Source of the DNA: Pseudarthrobacter sp. SSS035
Lineage (GTDB): Bacteria > Actinomycetota > Actinomycetes > Actinomycetales > Micrococcaceae
Direction: 5' to 3'
DNA length: 64,000 nucleotides
NCBI RefSeq assembly: GCF_023273875.1
Contig: NZ_CP096882.1
Span: 930,001 to 994,000 of the forward strand
In this document: piece by piece, positions 6,781 to 15,912 of the stretch
How positions within the stretch are numbered: position 1 is the stretch's first letter
Layout of the letters: each line of letters starts with the position of its first letter
The notes under the pieces: generated by a model
The model's database searches: none
What the model saw: only the letters and a program-made list of their open reading frames with translations
What the model was told of the DNA's origin: nothing
Made by a program: the position numbers and the translations under genes

Positions 6781-9700
6781 CTAGCGCGTGAACCTCAGGG
6801 TGACCAGCTGGAACGGGCGCAGCGAAAGCTCCACCGACTGCTCTGCTGCGGCAGTGTTGACGCCCGGCGCGTCGGTGGCGCGCTCCAGCAGGTCCGTGGC
6901 CAGGACGGCCGTGACCGGGAAGTTGGCCGTGAGCACGCCGGCGGACCGCTGCCCCAGGGACTCATAAAGGCGGACCACAACATCGCCCGAGCCGTCTTCG
7001 GCAAGCTTGACCGCCTCGATAACCAGGGCCGGGTTGTCCACGGAGAACAGCGGCTCCACGCCGCGGGCGCCCTTCACGAGCCGGGGTGCAAGGTTGGTGC
7101 GGTACCCCTCCTCTACAGCTTCGGCGATTCCGGCGCCGGGGCGGATGGTCACGGTCAGTTCCTGGTGGCCCCGGTCCGCCCTCGGGTCCGGGAACTTCGG
7201 CGCCCGCAACAGGGACAGGCGCACCAACGTGGTTGTCCCGCCGTCGGAATCCCGCACGCTCCTGGTGACATCGTGCCCGTAGGTGGCCGCATTGGAAATC
7301 GCGACGCCGTAGCCGGGCTCAGCCACGTGGATCCAGCGGTGCGCGCAGATCTCGAACTTGGCGGCCTCCCACGAGGTGTTGACGTGGGTGGGACGGAAGA
7401 CATGGCCGAACTGGGTCTCCGAGGCGGAGCGGTCCGCCCTGACGTCCAGCGGGAAGCCCAGCTTGAGCAGCTTCTCGCTCTCCTGCCACTCAACGGTGGT
7501 GGTGATGGTGAGGGAGCCGCTGCCGGCATCCAGCGTGATCCGCTGGGTGAGCGGTGACGAGCCAGCGATCCTTTCCACCACCACAACGGCGCTGGTTCCG
7601 GCGTGCTCCAGCCGGATGGCCTGCGCCGCCGTGAGGGCGGTGACGTTGCGACGGTAGAACTCATCGATGTCCCAGGCGTCCCACTCATTGGGGGTGTCCC
7701 GGTGCAGTTCCAGCAGGTTGCCGCGGGCTCCGGGAGCGATGGCTTCCCGTCCCGTGGCGTAGTCGGTGAGGGACGCAAGCAGGCCATCGGCATCCAGGAC
7801 AGCCCGGATGATGCCGTTGTCCAGCACGTAACCGCCATCCAGAGCGGTTGCCTGGGCCGGCTGGCCGGTCGCCGAAAGCTCCGCGGCAGCCAAGGCAGGA
7901 ACGCCGTTGCGCGTGTGCGGTGCGGCGTTGAGCAGGAACGTCCGCGACCCCTCGCCGAGGAGCACGGCCGCTGCCTGCCCAATGAGGGTTTCGAGGCTGA
8001 CGCTGATGGCGGCGTAGTTGCGTTCCGCGTCCTGGTGGACCCAGGCGATGGAGCTGCCGGGCAGGATGTCGTGGAACTGTTGCAGCAGCACCAGCCGCCA
8101 GAGCCGCTTCAGCTCCGCTGCCGGGTACTCGAAGGAACCGGCGCCGCGGACAGCAGCGGTGGCACACCAGAGTTCGGCCTCGCGGAGCAGGTGTTCGCTG
8201 CGCCGGTTGCCGCGTTTGGTCTGGGCCTGGCTGGTGTAGGTGCCGCGGTGGAGTTCCAGGTACATCTCGCCCACCCAGACCGGCAGGGAGGAATACTCGC
8301 GCTCCGCCTGCGCGAAGAAACTCTCCGCGGAGCCCACCCTGACCTTGGGCGAGCCTTCGAGGTCGGCGGTGCGGCTGGCGGCAGCCAGCATTTCCCGTGT
8401 AGGCCCTCCCCCGCCGTCGCCGTAGCCGAACGGGACGAGCGAGGTGTTCCCGCGCCCGTGGTCGCGGAAGTTCCGCTCGGCGTGCGCCAGTTCGCGTCCG
8501 CTCAGCTCGGCGTTGTAGGTGTCAACGGGCGGGAAGTGCGTGAACAGCCGGGTGCCGTCGATGCCCTCCCAGTTGAAGGTATGGTGCGGCATGCGGTTGA
8601 CCTGGTTCCACGAGATCTTCTGCGTGAGGAACCAGCGGCTGCCCGCCGCCTTGACGATCTGCGGCAGGGCCGCGGAGTAGCCGAAGGAATCCGGGAGCCA
8701 GGCTTCGCGGCATTCGACGCCGAACTCGTCGAGGAAGAAGTTCTTGCCCTCAATGAACTGCCGGGCCATTGCCTCGCCGCCGGGCATGTTGGTGTCCGAC
8801 TCGACCCACATGCCGCCCACCGGAACGAACTGCCCGGCCTTGACCTTCTCCCGGATCCGGCCGAAAAGCTCGGGGTAGAACTCCTTCATCCAGGCCAGCT
8901 GCTGGGCCGAGGAGCAGGAGAACACAAAGCCCGGATCCTCATCCATCAGCGCCACCACGTTGGAGAACGTCCGGGCACACTTGCGGATGGTTTCGCGCAC
9001 CGGCCAGAGCCAGGCGGAATCGATGTGGGCGTGGCCCGTAGCCACCAGCTGGTGGGCGGAAGCGTAGGCGGGCCTGGACAGGACCTCGGCCAGGGTTGCC
9101 CGCCCGGCTGCGGCGGTGCCCGGGACGTCGTCGGGATCCATCTGGTCCATCATGCGCTCCAGCGCGCGGAGGATCTCATGGCGCCGCGGCTGCTCCGGAG
9201 GGAGTTCGTGCATCAGCCCGGCGAGGGTCCAGATATCCTGCTGGAGTTCCCAGACCGTCTGGTTGAGTTCGGCGATGGCGATCCTGCCCAGCCGGTACTG
9301 CGGCGCCGTGCCTGCCGTTTCCTTATCCCCGTAGGGAGTGGCGGCGAAGGTCCAGCCCTGCGCCATGTCCGGGTTGGCGGCCGCTTCAACATAGAAGTCA
9401 ACGGACATGCCGCTGCCCAGGAGCTTCAGGGGAATGTACTGGTTGCGGGGCGAAATGGCTTTGATGATAGTGCCGTCCGGGCGCCAGGCGATTCCCTCGC
9501 ACTGGAATCCGGGGGCTTCGTTGATGAAGCCAAGGTCCACCACGATTTCCACCGCGGTGTCCGGGCCGGTGCCCCAGGCCTCCGGGACGTCGCCCTGCAG
9601 GCGCAGCCACTTGGTGCCCCACGGCTGGCCCCAGGCAGCACCGTGTTCCTGCGGCGTGAAGTGATTCCGCAGGGCTTCCATCACTGACACAGACTCGCCG

Positions 9701-9816
9701 GGCGCATCCCAGCTGCTCAGGTTCAGCGGAACAGTGCGGGCGTAAACAGCGGGAATGATCCGCTCGCGGACAAACCGGTCCAGGCGGACTTCGGTGATCC
9801 GGCGGTCGTCATGCAA
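6781..9816 (-). CDS. Alpha-mannosidase, GH38
   Basis: About 1011 residues, the usual length for bacterial GH38. It cleaves alpha-mannosides with retention. The catalytic-domain hallmark GHAHIDSAWLWPVRET (zinc-binding His and Asp) and WLPDSFGYSAALPQI (nucleophile Asp region) are present, followed by the C-terminal beta-sandwich domain. No signal peptide is seen, so it is probably cytoplasmic. The start is set at TTG 9816 because AAGAGGG lies 6 nt upstream; the longer frame to 9864 adds a non-conserved leader. The gene appears monocistronic. The upstream region contains TTGTGC and TAGATT-like boxes and a GGAC-N7-GTCC dyad that could be a LacI-type operator (weak). Confidence 0.93.
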   Translation of the reverse strand: MHDDRRITEVRLDRFVRERIIPAVYARTVPLNLSSWDAPGESVSVMEALRNHFTPQEHGAAWGQPWGTKWLRLQGDVPEAWGTGPDTAVEIVVDLGFINEAPGFQCEGIAWRPDGTIIKAISPRNQYIPLKLLGSGMSVDFYVEAAANPDMAQGWTFAATPYGDKETAGTAPQYRLGRIAIAELNQTVWELQQDIWTLAGLMHELPPEQPRRHEILRALERMMDQMDPDDVPGTAAAGRATLAEVLSRPAYASAHQLVATGHAHIDSAWLWPVRETIRKCARTFSNVVALMDEDPGFVFSCSSAQQLAWMKEFYPELFGRIREKVKAGQFVPVGGMWVESDTNMPGGEAMARQFIEGKNFFLDEFGVECREAWLPDSFGYSAALPQIVKAAGSRWFLTQKISWNQVNRMPHHTFNWEGIDGTRLFTHFPPVDTYNAELSGRELAHAERNFRDHGRGNTSLVPFGYGDGGGGPTREMLAAASRTADLEGSPKVRVGSAESFFAQAEREYSSLPVWVGEMYLELHRGTYTSQAQTKRGNRRSEHLLREAELWCATAAVRGAGSFEYPAAELKRLWRLVLLQQFHDILPGSSIAWVHQDAERNYAAISVSLETLIGQAAAVLLGEGSRTFLLNAAPHTRNGVPALAAAELSATGQPAQATALDGGYVLDNGIIRAVLDADGLLASLTDYATGREAIAPGARGNLLELHRDTPNEWDAWDIDEFYRRNVTALTAAQAIRLEHAGTSAVVVVERIAGSSPLTQRITLDAGSGSLTITTTVEWQESEKLLKLGFPLDVRADRSASETQFGHVFRPTHVNTSWEAAKFEICAHRWIHVAEPGYGVAISNAATYGHDVTRSVRDSDGGTTTLVRLSLLRAPKFPDPRADRGHQELTVTIRPGAGIAEAVEEGYRTNLAPRLVKGARGVEPLFSVDNPALVIEAVKLAEDGSGDVVVRLYESLGQRSAGVLTANFPVTAVLATDLLERATDAPGVNTAAAEQSVELSLRPFQLVTLRFTR

Positions 9817-9953
9817 TGTAAACCCTCTTAGGTGCTTGAACTGGAGTACTCGAATCCGGACCAAACGCGTCCAATCGATGGATAAAATCTACCGGCTAGT
9901 AGCACAATAGCCAAGCGTCACCGGAAATCTTCGCCGAAGGTGCTGGCGCCGTT

Positions 9954-10901
9954 TTATCCCGGCGCGTTCGCGCTTAACTCGGCCACGCCCTCCCCGGGAA
10001 CCGGCTCAGGAGCATGCGTGGGAACCGGCTCGGGAACGTCCGTGGCGGGCAGCGTGATCCTGCCCTGTCCGGCGTAGATATTCAGGCTGGTGCCCCGACT
10101 GAATCCTGCCAGGGTCATGCCGCTGGCCTCCGCGAGCTCCACGGCCAGGCTCGACGGCGCACTCACCGCCGCCAGCACGGGAATGCCGGCCAACGCGGCT
10201 TTCTGGACTAGTTCAAACGAGGCCCGGCCCGAGACCTGCAGGACCAGCCCGGCCAGCGGAAGCAGCCGCTCCCGCAGGGCCCAGCCCACCACCTTGTCCA
10301 CGGCGTTGTGGCGTCCCACATCCTCGCGGAGGCACAAGAGCTGCACGCCGCCGTCGTCCGTTATGCGGAAGAGGCCCGCGGCGTGCACTCCGCCGGTGAC
10401 GTCAAAAACGTCCTGGGCTTCGCGGAGCCGGCCGGGCAGGGACGCCAAAACGTCGGCCGGTACGGTCATGGGATCCGCCGCCGGGCTGAAATGGGAGGAC
10501 TTGCGCACTGCCTCGATCGAGTCCGTGCCGCAGATACCGCAGGAACTCGACGTGAAGACATTCCGACCCTTCGCCGGGAGTTCGACGTCGGGCCGCAGCT
10601 GGGCTTCCACCACGTTGAACGTCTGGACACCGTTTTCGTCCTCGCCGGCGCAGAAGCGCAGCGACACCAGCTGCTCGGGTGCCCAGATGATCCCCTCAGA
10701 CACCAGGAAGCCGGCCACCAGGTCAAAGTCGTCCCCGGGCGTCCGCATGGTCACCGAGAATGACAGTGCACCGATCCGGATTTCCAGCGGCTCTTCGACG
10801 GCGAGGACGTCCTCGCGGTGGCGGACCGGGAACTCAAGGGCATTGGGCGAGCCATCCAAAACATACTTGTGCACCTTGCGGCGCTGCGTCACGCGCCCCA
10901 T
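9954..10901 (-). CDS. fdhD: Sulfurtransferase FdhD (formate dehydrogenase accessory protein)
   Basis: 315 residues. FdhD passes sulfur from a cysteine desulfurase to the bis-MGD molybdenum cofactor of formate dehydrogenases. The family signature is clear: EEPLEIRI near the N-terminus, MRTPGDDFDLVAGFL, the paired-Cys loop SSSCGICG that carries persulfide, and DVGRHNAVDKV. The C-terminal ~35 residues (Pro/Glu-rich) are an extra tail. The ATG at 10901 begins with basic residues. It lies 126 bp downstream of moeA on the same strand, in a Mo-cofactor cluster. The formate dehydrogenase itself is not in the window. Confidence 0.95.
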   Translation of the reverse strand: MGRVTQRRKVHKYVLDGSPNALEFPVRHREDVLAVEEPLEIRIGALSFSVTMRTPGDDFDLVAGFLVSEGIIWAPEQLVSLRFCAGEDENGVQTFNVVEAQLRPDVELPAKGRNVFTSSSCGICGTDSIEAVRKSSHFSPAADPMTVPADVLASLPGRLREAQDVFDVTGGVHAAGLFRITDDGGVQLLCLREDVGRHNAVDKVVGWALRERLLPLAGLVLQVSGRASFELVQKAALAGIPVLAAVSAPSSLAVELAEASGMTLAGFSRGTSLNIYAGQGRITLPATDVPEPVPTHAPEPVPGEGVAELSANAPG

Positions 10902-11027
10902 CAGCGAACCGCCAGACTGTCTTGAAGGGCCCCGTGGACGTTCCGGACCTGCCGGCTGGCGCTGTTCATAGGTCCATCATTGCACCACTGGCCGGGCTGT
11001 GGCGTACGTGGTACAGCAGCCCGGCGC

Positions 11028-12464
11028 CTACCCAAGCAGGGCACTCCAGTCCACCGGGCCGGCGGGCTTCGCAGCGTCCTTGCCGGCGGCCCGGGTGGCT
11101 GCCTTGGCGGCGGGCCGGCCCTTGGGCTTGCTCCCCGGCTTCTCGGGTGCGGGCACCGGCGGCCCCCACGGCAAGGCGAACGCCGGGACGGGTTCACCCA
11201 GCTGCACGCCATGCGGCGGAACAACCATCACCCCATGTGCCGACGCCAGCCCGCGCATCATCCCCGGCCCCGCGTGCTTGGCCGGTGAGGCCATCCCGTA
11301 CAGCAGGCGGAAAGGCATCAGCCTGGTCCGGCCCGGCTCCGGTTCGAGTGTGGTGCCGCACGGGACCTCCTGCACCGGCGGCATGATGCCGTGGCCCAGC
11401 GCCGCCAGCAGCGGTTCGCCCACCGTGGACAGGGCCATCATTGCGGCCAGCGGGTTCCCGGGGAGCCCCAGGACAAAGCGCCCGTCGGGGAGCTCGGCCA
11501 GGACAGCAGGATGGCCGGGGCGCATGGCGATGCCGTCGATGACCAGCCGCCCGCCCAGTTCCGCCACGGCCCGGCGAAGGTGGTCGGTGTCCGAGCGGCC
11601 CGTACCGCCCGTGGTGATAACGACGTCGGCCGGCAGCGCGGAGGGGTCCGGCACCTCGGGTGGGAGGTCTGCCAGACCGTCCAGCCACTCAGCATAGGAG
11701 TCGCCGATCCGTTCCTGGCCGCCGTTAATACCGCCGAGCATTTCCACTACGGCCGGGAGCTGCGGCCCAAAGGTGTCCCGGACCTGTCCCGGAACCGGCA
11801 GCCCCCGGGACACAACTTCGGAGCCGGTCAGTAGTAGTTTGACGACGGGCTTTCCCTGGACGAGCAGGTCATCGTGCCCGGCAAGCGCCGCGACCGCCAG
11901 ATGGGCCGGGTTCAGCGTTACACCGGCCTTGACCAGCACCTCCCCCGCCGCCGCTTCCTCGCCAGCCCTGCGGATATGCTGGCCGTTTCCGGGTTCGCCG
12001 GGGCGCGCAGTGCCGCCGGTCATCAGGAGCGGCAGGCCGTCGTCGTCCGTTCCAAGCACGGCACTTTCGCTACGCAGGACCGCTTTGGCGCCGGGCGGGA
12101 TCAGTCCGCCGGTGACAATGGGGCTGCCCTGGTGGGGTGCCAGCCGCTGGCCGGCTTCCGCCACGATCCACGGACCGCTGCCGTTGACGGCCCATCCGTC
12201 CATCGCAGACGACGCGTAGTGCGGCATGTCGTGCAACGCGGTGATGTCTTCGGCCAGGACCCTGCCCAAGGCTTGGCTCAGCGGAACCCGGCCCGGCGGA
12301 ATCGGCGTGGCGATGTCAAAGGCGGCTTTGCGAGCCTCGTCCCAGGTGTGGGCAAGGTGCTTTGCCGGGGCTGTTTCCTGCTCGGGGTTTTCGGATACGT
12401 CGCCGGCGGCGGCGGTCACTGAACGGGAGTCATTCGACGGGCGTCCCGGCGGATTCGGCGTCAT
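11028..12464 (-). CDS. moeA: Molybdopterin molybdotransferase MoeA
   Basis: About 478 residues. MoeA inserts molybdate into adenylated molybdopterin in the cytoplasm. Recognisable segments are ALGRVLAEDITALHDMPHYASSAMDGWAV split as the MoeA domain 1/2 entry (Pro-x-x-x-x-SAMDG), the MoCF domain with TGSEVV and VVITTGGTGRSD, and LGLPGNPLAAM. The C-terminal ~50 residues are Ala/Lys/Pro-rich and longer than in most MoeA proteins. ATG 12464 is preferred; it overlaps the last 35 bp of the DUF6457 gene, whereas the longer frame (12488) adds a non-conserved stretch. It forms a mobA-DUF6457-moeA operon. Confidence 0.93.
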   Translation of the reverse strand: MTPNPPGRPSNDSRSVTAAAGDVSENPEQETAPAKHLAHTWDEARKAAFDIATPIPPGRVPLSQALGRVLAEDITALHDMPHYASSAMDGWAVNGSGPWIVAEAGQRLAPHQGSPIVTGGLIPPGAKAVLRSESAVLGTDDDGLPLLMTGGTARPGEPGNGQHIRRAGEEAAAGEVLVKAGVTLNPAHLAVAALAGHDDLLVQGKPVVKLLLTGSEVVSRGLPVPGQVRDTFGPQLPAVVEMLGGINGGQERIGDSYAEWLDGLADLPPEVPDPSALPADVVITTGGTGRSDTDHLRRAVAELGGRLVIDGIAMRPGHPAVLAELPDGRFVLGLPGNPLAAMMALSTVGEPLLAALGHGIMPPVQEVPCGTTLEPEPGRTRLMPFRLLYGMASPAKHAGPGMMRGLASAHGVMVVPPHGVQLGEPVPAFALPWGPPVPAPEKPGSKPKGRPAAKAATRAAGKDAAKPAGPVDWSALLG

Positions 12465-12723
12465 AGTCAGCAGCCAGGGTGCGGGCACGGTCCATGGCAG
12501 CGGTCATGGCGGCGGCGTTGGTGGCCTGCCCTGCTCCGGCAGCCAGGCCGGCGGCGAAGCCGGCAATAAAGGTGGTGAGCGGGGCGGCGGGGCGGACCAC
12601 GGAGTGGGCTGCCACGCCGGCCAGCGACAGGATGGTGTTGACGTCGATCTGGACGTCCTCCAGTTCATACGCCTGGAGCAAGGACCTGCACCATTCTTCC
12701 AGCGTCTCTTCCTGGCTCTTCAC
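12430..12723 (-). CDS. DUF6457 protein
   Basis: A 97-residue helical protein starting with acidic MKSQEETLEEWCRSLL. It contains the motif VNTILSLAGVAAHSVVRPAAPLTTFIAGFAAG, described here by its start VNTILSL and end FIAGFAAG, typical of a small actinobacterial family encoded beside Mo-cofactor genes. The function is unknown. The GTG start overlaps the mobA stop (GTGA) and the 3' end overlaps moeA by 35 bp, so all three should be translated together. The Ala/Gly-rich middle could be amphipathic rather than transmembrane. Confidence 0.85.
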   Translation of the reverse strand: MKSQEETLEEWCRSLLQAYELEDVQIDVNTILSLAGVAAHSVVRPAAPLTTFIAGFAAGLAAGAGQATNAAAMTAAMDRARTLAADYDAESAGTPVE

Positions 12724-13430
12724 GCTCTGCCTCCCAAATCGTCTGCGGCAGTGTTGCCCCGGAGCCCGGTTACGGGATCCGGACCGGCCACTCCAAGTGC
12801 GGCGGCATCGTCCCAGGTGTCCACGTCTGCCGTGGAGCCGGCCGGAACGGCGACAAGCTGCACGTCCAGACTAGCAAGGAGTGCCCTCACCGAACCGTTG
12901 ATTAAGCGTCCTGCGCTTTCCAGTTCCGCCACGGAACGTTGTAGCGCAGCCGTGCTATAAAAACCGACCAACGGCTGACGGAGGCCATCCTCCGAGACGG
13001 CCACCACGCCGTGCGGCCCCAAGCCCGCGGGCGCTCCGGCGGCGGGTCCTCGCGCACGCAAAGTAGCCTTCAGCGCCGCCACCGCCTGCCCCACGTTGGG
13101 CATGTCGCAGGCCAGCACCAGCGTCAGCCCGGGGCGTCTGCCGCCCGCAGCGGCCAGGGCCGCGAGCCCGGCCGCAATGGCGGCCGCGGGTCCGCTAAAG
13201 GGGGGTTCTTCACGGCAACGGAGAAATCCGGCAGGGATTTCGCCGGCCGGCCCGTCCCCGGTGTCCGGACCAACCACGACGGCGGCCCGGGCTCCCCTCG
13301 CAGCGGCGGCGGAGCGGCGCAACAGGGAGTCGCCGTCGTACGTCAGACTCTGCTTGGGCACGCCACCGAGCCGCGACGAACGGCCGCCGGCGAGGATGAC
13401 GGCATCGAAGTCGAGAGGGTCAGCGTCCAC
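12720..13430 (-). CDS. mobA: Molybdenum cofactor guanylyltransferase MobA-like
   Basis: 236 residues. It is a nucleotidyltransferase that would attach GMP (or CMP) to Mo-molybdopterin to make the dinucleotide cofactor. The N-terminal LAGGRSSRLGGVPKQSL carries the diagnostic nucleotide-binding loop with its Lys, and LVLACDMPNV holds the metal-binding Asp. The GTG at 13430 directly follows GGGAGG with very short spacing; no better start exists before the first beta strand. The GTGA overlap with the next gene places it first in the operon. It could be CMP- or GMP-specific; context with fdhD favours a bis-MGD pathway. Confidence 0.88.
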   Translation of the reverse strand: MDADPLDFDAVILAGGRSSRLGGVPKQSLTYDGDSLLRRSAAAARGARAAVVVGPDTGDGPAGEIPAGFLRCREEPPFSGPAAAIAAGLAALAAAGGRRPGLTLVLACDMPNVGQAVAALKATLRARGPAAGAPAGLGPHGVVAVSEDGLRQPLVGFYSTAALQRSVAELESAGRLINGSVRALLASLDVQLVAVPAGSTADVDTWDDAAALGVAGPDPVTGLRGNTAADDLGGRA

Positions 13431-13507
13431 CCTCCCAGCTTAACCGCGCGGGCTGGAATACTGCGCGGGGCTGGAACTACCGTGGGGACCGGAACAGGGC
13501 GGCCCGC

Positions 13508-14008
13508 TCAGGCGGCCCGTTCAGGCAGCAGGAACGGATCCCAGGCCGGAGTAGGCTTCTCAAGTTCCTTGATCTGCCAGATGGTGCCATGCGGCGGTTC
13601 CGGATCAAACCTCAGCTTCCAGCCCATTTCGGCCGGCGTGTGGTCACCCTTGGTGTTGTTGCACCGTAGGCACGCGGCCACCAGGTTCTCCCAGGAGTCG
13701 GCGCCGCCACGTGATTTGGGCTGCACATGGTCGATGGTGTGCGCACCTTTGCCGCAATACGCGCACCGGTGGCCGTCCCGCCGCAGGACTCCGCGGCGGG
13801 AGACTGCGCTGCTCTGGTTGTATCTGGGGCGGATGTAGCGGTTCAGGAGAATCACGGACGGTCGGCCCAGTATCTCCTGCGGTCCCACCACAGGATCATC
13901 ACCCTCGGCAATGACACTGGCCTTGCCCGTGAGCACAAGCACCAGCGCCCGGCGGAAGGTGACTACCGCCAGCGGTTCATATCCAGCATTCAGAACGAGA
14001 GTGCGCAT
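13508..14008 (-). CDS. HNH endonuclease
   Basis: A 166-residue single-domain HNH nuclease. The two CxxC knuckles (CAYCG and CLRCN) flank the catalytic HTIDHVQPKSRGG, with W-ENLVAAC following: the canonical DH...N...H layout. The N-terminal MRTLVLNAGYEPLAVV is the standard extension of this common actinobacterial family, whose physiological role is not established. ATG 14008 has AAGAGG 7 nt upstream and is preferred over 14032. The gene stands alone, 77 bp downstream of the mobA start region and followed by nothing obvious. It shows no sign of being in a mobile element. Confidence 0.9.
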   Translation of the reverse strand: MRTLVLNAGYEPLAVVTFRRALVLVLTGKASVIAEGDDPVVGPQEILGRPSVILLNRYIRPRYNQSSAVSRRGVLRRDGHRCAYCGKGAHTIDHVQPKSRGGADSWENLVAACLRCNNTKGDHTPAEMGWKLRFDPEPPHGTIWQIKELEKPTPAWDPFLLPERAA

Positions 14009-14196
14009 GCACGTACCTCTTTGTGGCCGCACCCGTCAGGGGCACGAGGGCCGGCTGCCCCCGGCATGTCCGGGCTATGGATCGACACCACAAGAGTAAA
14101 CAAAGAATCCCGGGATCAGCTAATCGCCGAAGCGGCCGCCGTCACGTGTCGGATTCGTGCACCTCACCGGATCAGGGCAGCAGGCAGCAGACAGCA

Positions 14197-14226
14197 AAGG
14201 ACCCCCGCCGTGTGGCGAGGGTCCTT
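14197..14226 (-). terminator. Terminator of the NlpC/P60 gene
   Basis: On the minus strand AAGGACCCTCGCC and GGCGGGGGTCCTT pair over 13 bp with one G-U, leaving a 4-nt loop, then TTTGCTG. It lies 18 bp past the stop of the hydrolase gene at 14245. Confidence 0.8.
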
Positions 14227-14244
14227 CGAAGGCTGAATCAGCTG

Positions 14245-14982
14245 CTAGGACACGCGGATGAAGACCGGTCCCGAGCCAACGTTGGCGCTGAAGACAACGG
14301 TCTGGTTGCCGTTGTAGCCGCCGTGCACTGCCTGGCCATTGCCGGCGTATACGGCAATGTGGGCCATGCCCGCGCCGCCGTCGGCGTAATAGATCAGGTC
14401 GCCGGGCTGGGCCTCGGCGGCGCTGACGGTCTGACCCAGGGACAGGTACCCTGCGGGCCAGCCGTGGTAGTTGATGCCCACGGCGGCCAGGGCGTTGGTC
14501 ACCAGCATGGTGCAGTCCTGGCTGACGCCGAGCTGTGCATAGGCTGCAGACAGGATGGCCTGGCCCTTGCCGCTGGCGGAGACCGGCGCCTTCGGAGCGG
14601 CCGACGCTACCGTGAGGGTGGCCGCGGCCTTGGCCGGAGCCGGAGCTTCAACAACAGGCGCGGGAGCCTCAACGGGAGCCGGCGTGGTGGTCACTGCGGG
14701 CTTCTCGTAGGAGATGGCAATGGTGGAAGCAGCCGAAATGATGGCCGGGGCGGAAACCTCAGCCTCAAGGTTCGAAGCGGACGCAGCTTCACGCTGGACG
14801 CCGGTGTCAGCCGCGTTCGCAGCGATACCACTGGTCAGGACAAGGCCGGAAGCAGCAGCGATAACCGCAGCCTGACGGCCCATGCCGCCGGCGTTGTCGC
14901 CGACAGCCTTGGCAATGACAGCCAGCGAGTTGGTCTTGGCGACCTCGGCGCGGTGCCGTGCAACAGTTGCACGTGTAGTCAT
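14245..14982 (-). CDS. Secreted NlpC/P60-like peptidoglycan hydrolase (downstream paralogue)
   Basis: 245 residues. An N-terminal export region (GRQAAVIAAASGLVL ... ANAAD) ends with a probable signal-peptidase site after about residue 60. A Pro/Ala-rich linker with VEAPAPVVEAPAP repeats follows, then a C-terminal NlpC/P60 fold with catalytic Cys in QDCTMLV and His in GMAHIAVYAG. Such enzymes cut the peptide stems of peptidoglycan outside the membrane. The active-site context differs from the canonical DCSG, so activity may be altered. ATG 14982 follows AAAGAGAG. The N-terminus is closely similar to the neighbouring NlpC gene, indicating a tandem duplication. No riboswitch of its own is visible; it may be co-transcribed with the gene upstream. 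Confidence 0.88.
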   Translation of the reverse strand: MTTRATVARHRAEVAKTNSLAVIAKAVGDNAGGMGRQAAVIAAASGLVLTSGIAANAADTGVQREAASASNLEAEVSAPAIISAASTIAISYEKPAVTTTPAPVEAPAPVVEAPAPAKAAATLTVASAAPKAPVSASGKGQAILSAAYAQLGVSQDCTMLVTNALAAVGINYHGWPAGYLSLGQTVSAAEAQPGDLIYYADGGAGMAHIAVYAGNGQAVHGGYNGNQTVVFSANVGSGPVFIRVS

Positions 14983-15003
14983 TAATTTTCTCTCTTTCGT
15001 TTT

Positions 15004-15030
15004 CCTCAGGACCGCGTGGGCAGCCTGAGG
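15004..15030 (-). other. Hairpin in the leader of the second hydrolase gene
   Basis: CCTCAGG at 15004-15010 and CCTGAGG at 15024-15030 form a perfect 7-bp stem 22 nt before the ATG at 14982. A second GCCGGC/GCCGGC pair lies just upstream (15037-15066). It could attenuate readthrough from the upstream gene or protect an RNA end. Confidence 0.45.
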
Positions 15031-15153
15031 GCTTTGGACGCGCCGGCATCTTGGGGGTACGCCGGCACGCCCCGAACGGGGATCTAGCGAAAAGGTTCCA
15101 GCGAAGAACGGCTCCGGCAGCACGGGGCTGCGGGAACTACTGGGTTGCAGGAA

Positions 15154-15894
15154 CTACGGGGCCAGCGTGAAGAAGGATCCGCCGCCCGTGGATGCCACCG
15201 AGTGGAGCAGCGTGCCCTGTGACGGGTTCAGTGCGCTGATCATCATGCCGTTGCCGACGTAAATGCCAACGTGGGCGCCGCCATTCTGCATGACCAGGTC
15301 ACCGGGGGCCGGTGTGGCGGTGGGCCGCATGGCCGTCCAGGCATTGGTGCGGGGAATGCTGATGCCGGCCTGGGCGTAGACCCACTGCGTGAAGCCGGAG
15401 CAGTCCCAGCCGTTGGGAGTGGTGCCGCCCCAGAGGTAGGGGTGTCCGATACCGGTGTAGGCAAGTGCTGCCAGACCCGAAGCGGCAGCGGAGGAGACAG
15501 TGTCAGCGAGCTTGGAGGCCGCGGCCTCGGTTGCGGCAGCACCCTGAGCCCCGGTTTCGGAGGCCGTGGACTGCGCACGGACCCTCTCAACCTTCGGCGC
15601 CGGCGTCGTCTTGATGACGGGGCGTTCGAAGGAAACGGTAGCCGTGGGCGCGGCAGTTACGGCAAGTGCCGTCTGCGCGGAACCGGACTCGGTAGAGGCG
15701 GAAACGCCGGCGGTGGAATCCGCAGCGTTGGCCGGAAGCCCCATGCTCAGGATCAGACCTGATGCAGCTGCGATAACAGCAGCCTGGCGACCTACGGTCC
15801 CGGCATTGGCACTGACGGCCTTGGACACGGAGCCCAAGGGGTTAGTGCGAACCGGTTGTGCGCGGTGACGCGCAGAAGTATGGCGTGAAGACAC
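15154..15894 (-). CDS. Secreted NlpC/P60 peptidoglycan endopeptidase
   Basis: 246 residues. The signal region contains GRQAAVIAAASGLILSM and ANAAD, followed by a Ser/Thr/Ala-rich linker and a C-terminal NlpC/P60 domain with the full triad context: Cys in NGWDCSGFTQWV, His in GAHVGIYVGNG, and a polar residue in ISALNPSQG. It should hydrolyse D-gamma-glutamyl-diaminoacyl or similar stem-peptide bonds in the wall. The start is GTG 15894, 8 nt after GAGAGG; the frame extending to 16092 is in fact the riboswitch. It is regulated by the c-di-AMP riboswitch immediately upstream. Confidence 0.92.
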   Translation of the reverse strand: MSSRHTSARHRAQPVRTNPLGSVSKAVSANAGTVGRQAAVIAAASGLILSMGLPANAADSTAGVSASTESGSAQTALAVTAAPTATVSFERPVIKTTPAPKVERVRAQSTASETGAQGAAATEAAASKLADTVSSAAASGLAALAYTGIGHPYLWGGTTPNGWDCSGFTQWVYAQAGISIPRTNAWTAMRPTATPAPGDLVMQNGGAHVGIYVGNGMMISALNPSQGTLLHSVASTGGGSFFTLAP

Positions 15895-15912
15895 GAAGGT
15901 AGCCTCTCCCAA

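Noticed and set aside
7603..9687. A 694-residue plus-strand frame opposite the alpha-mannosidase
   Set aside because: Composition is Gly/Arg/Val-rich without domain signs, while the minus-strand frame has complete GH38 motifs.
14130..14170. A TGTCGGATTCG stretch resembling the 3' core of the ydaO riboswitch upstream of the HNH gene
   Set aside because: Only that short piece matches; none of the GGGGGAACC or TTGGGGTTAA cores is present, and the match is in the gap downstream of the hydrolase gene. Treated as chance.
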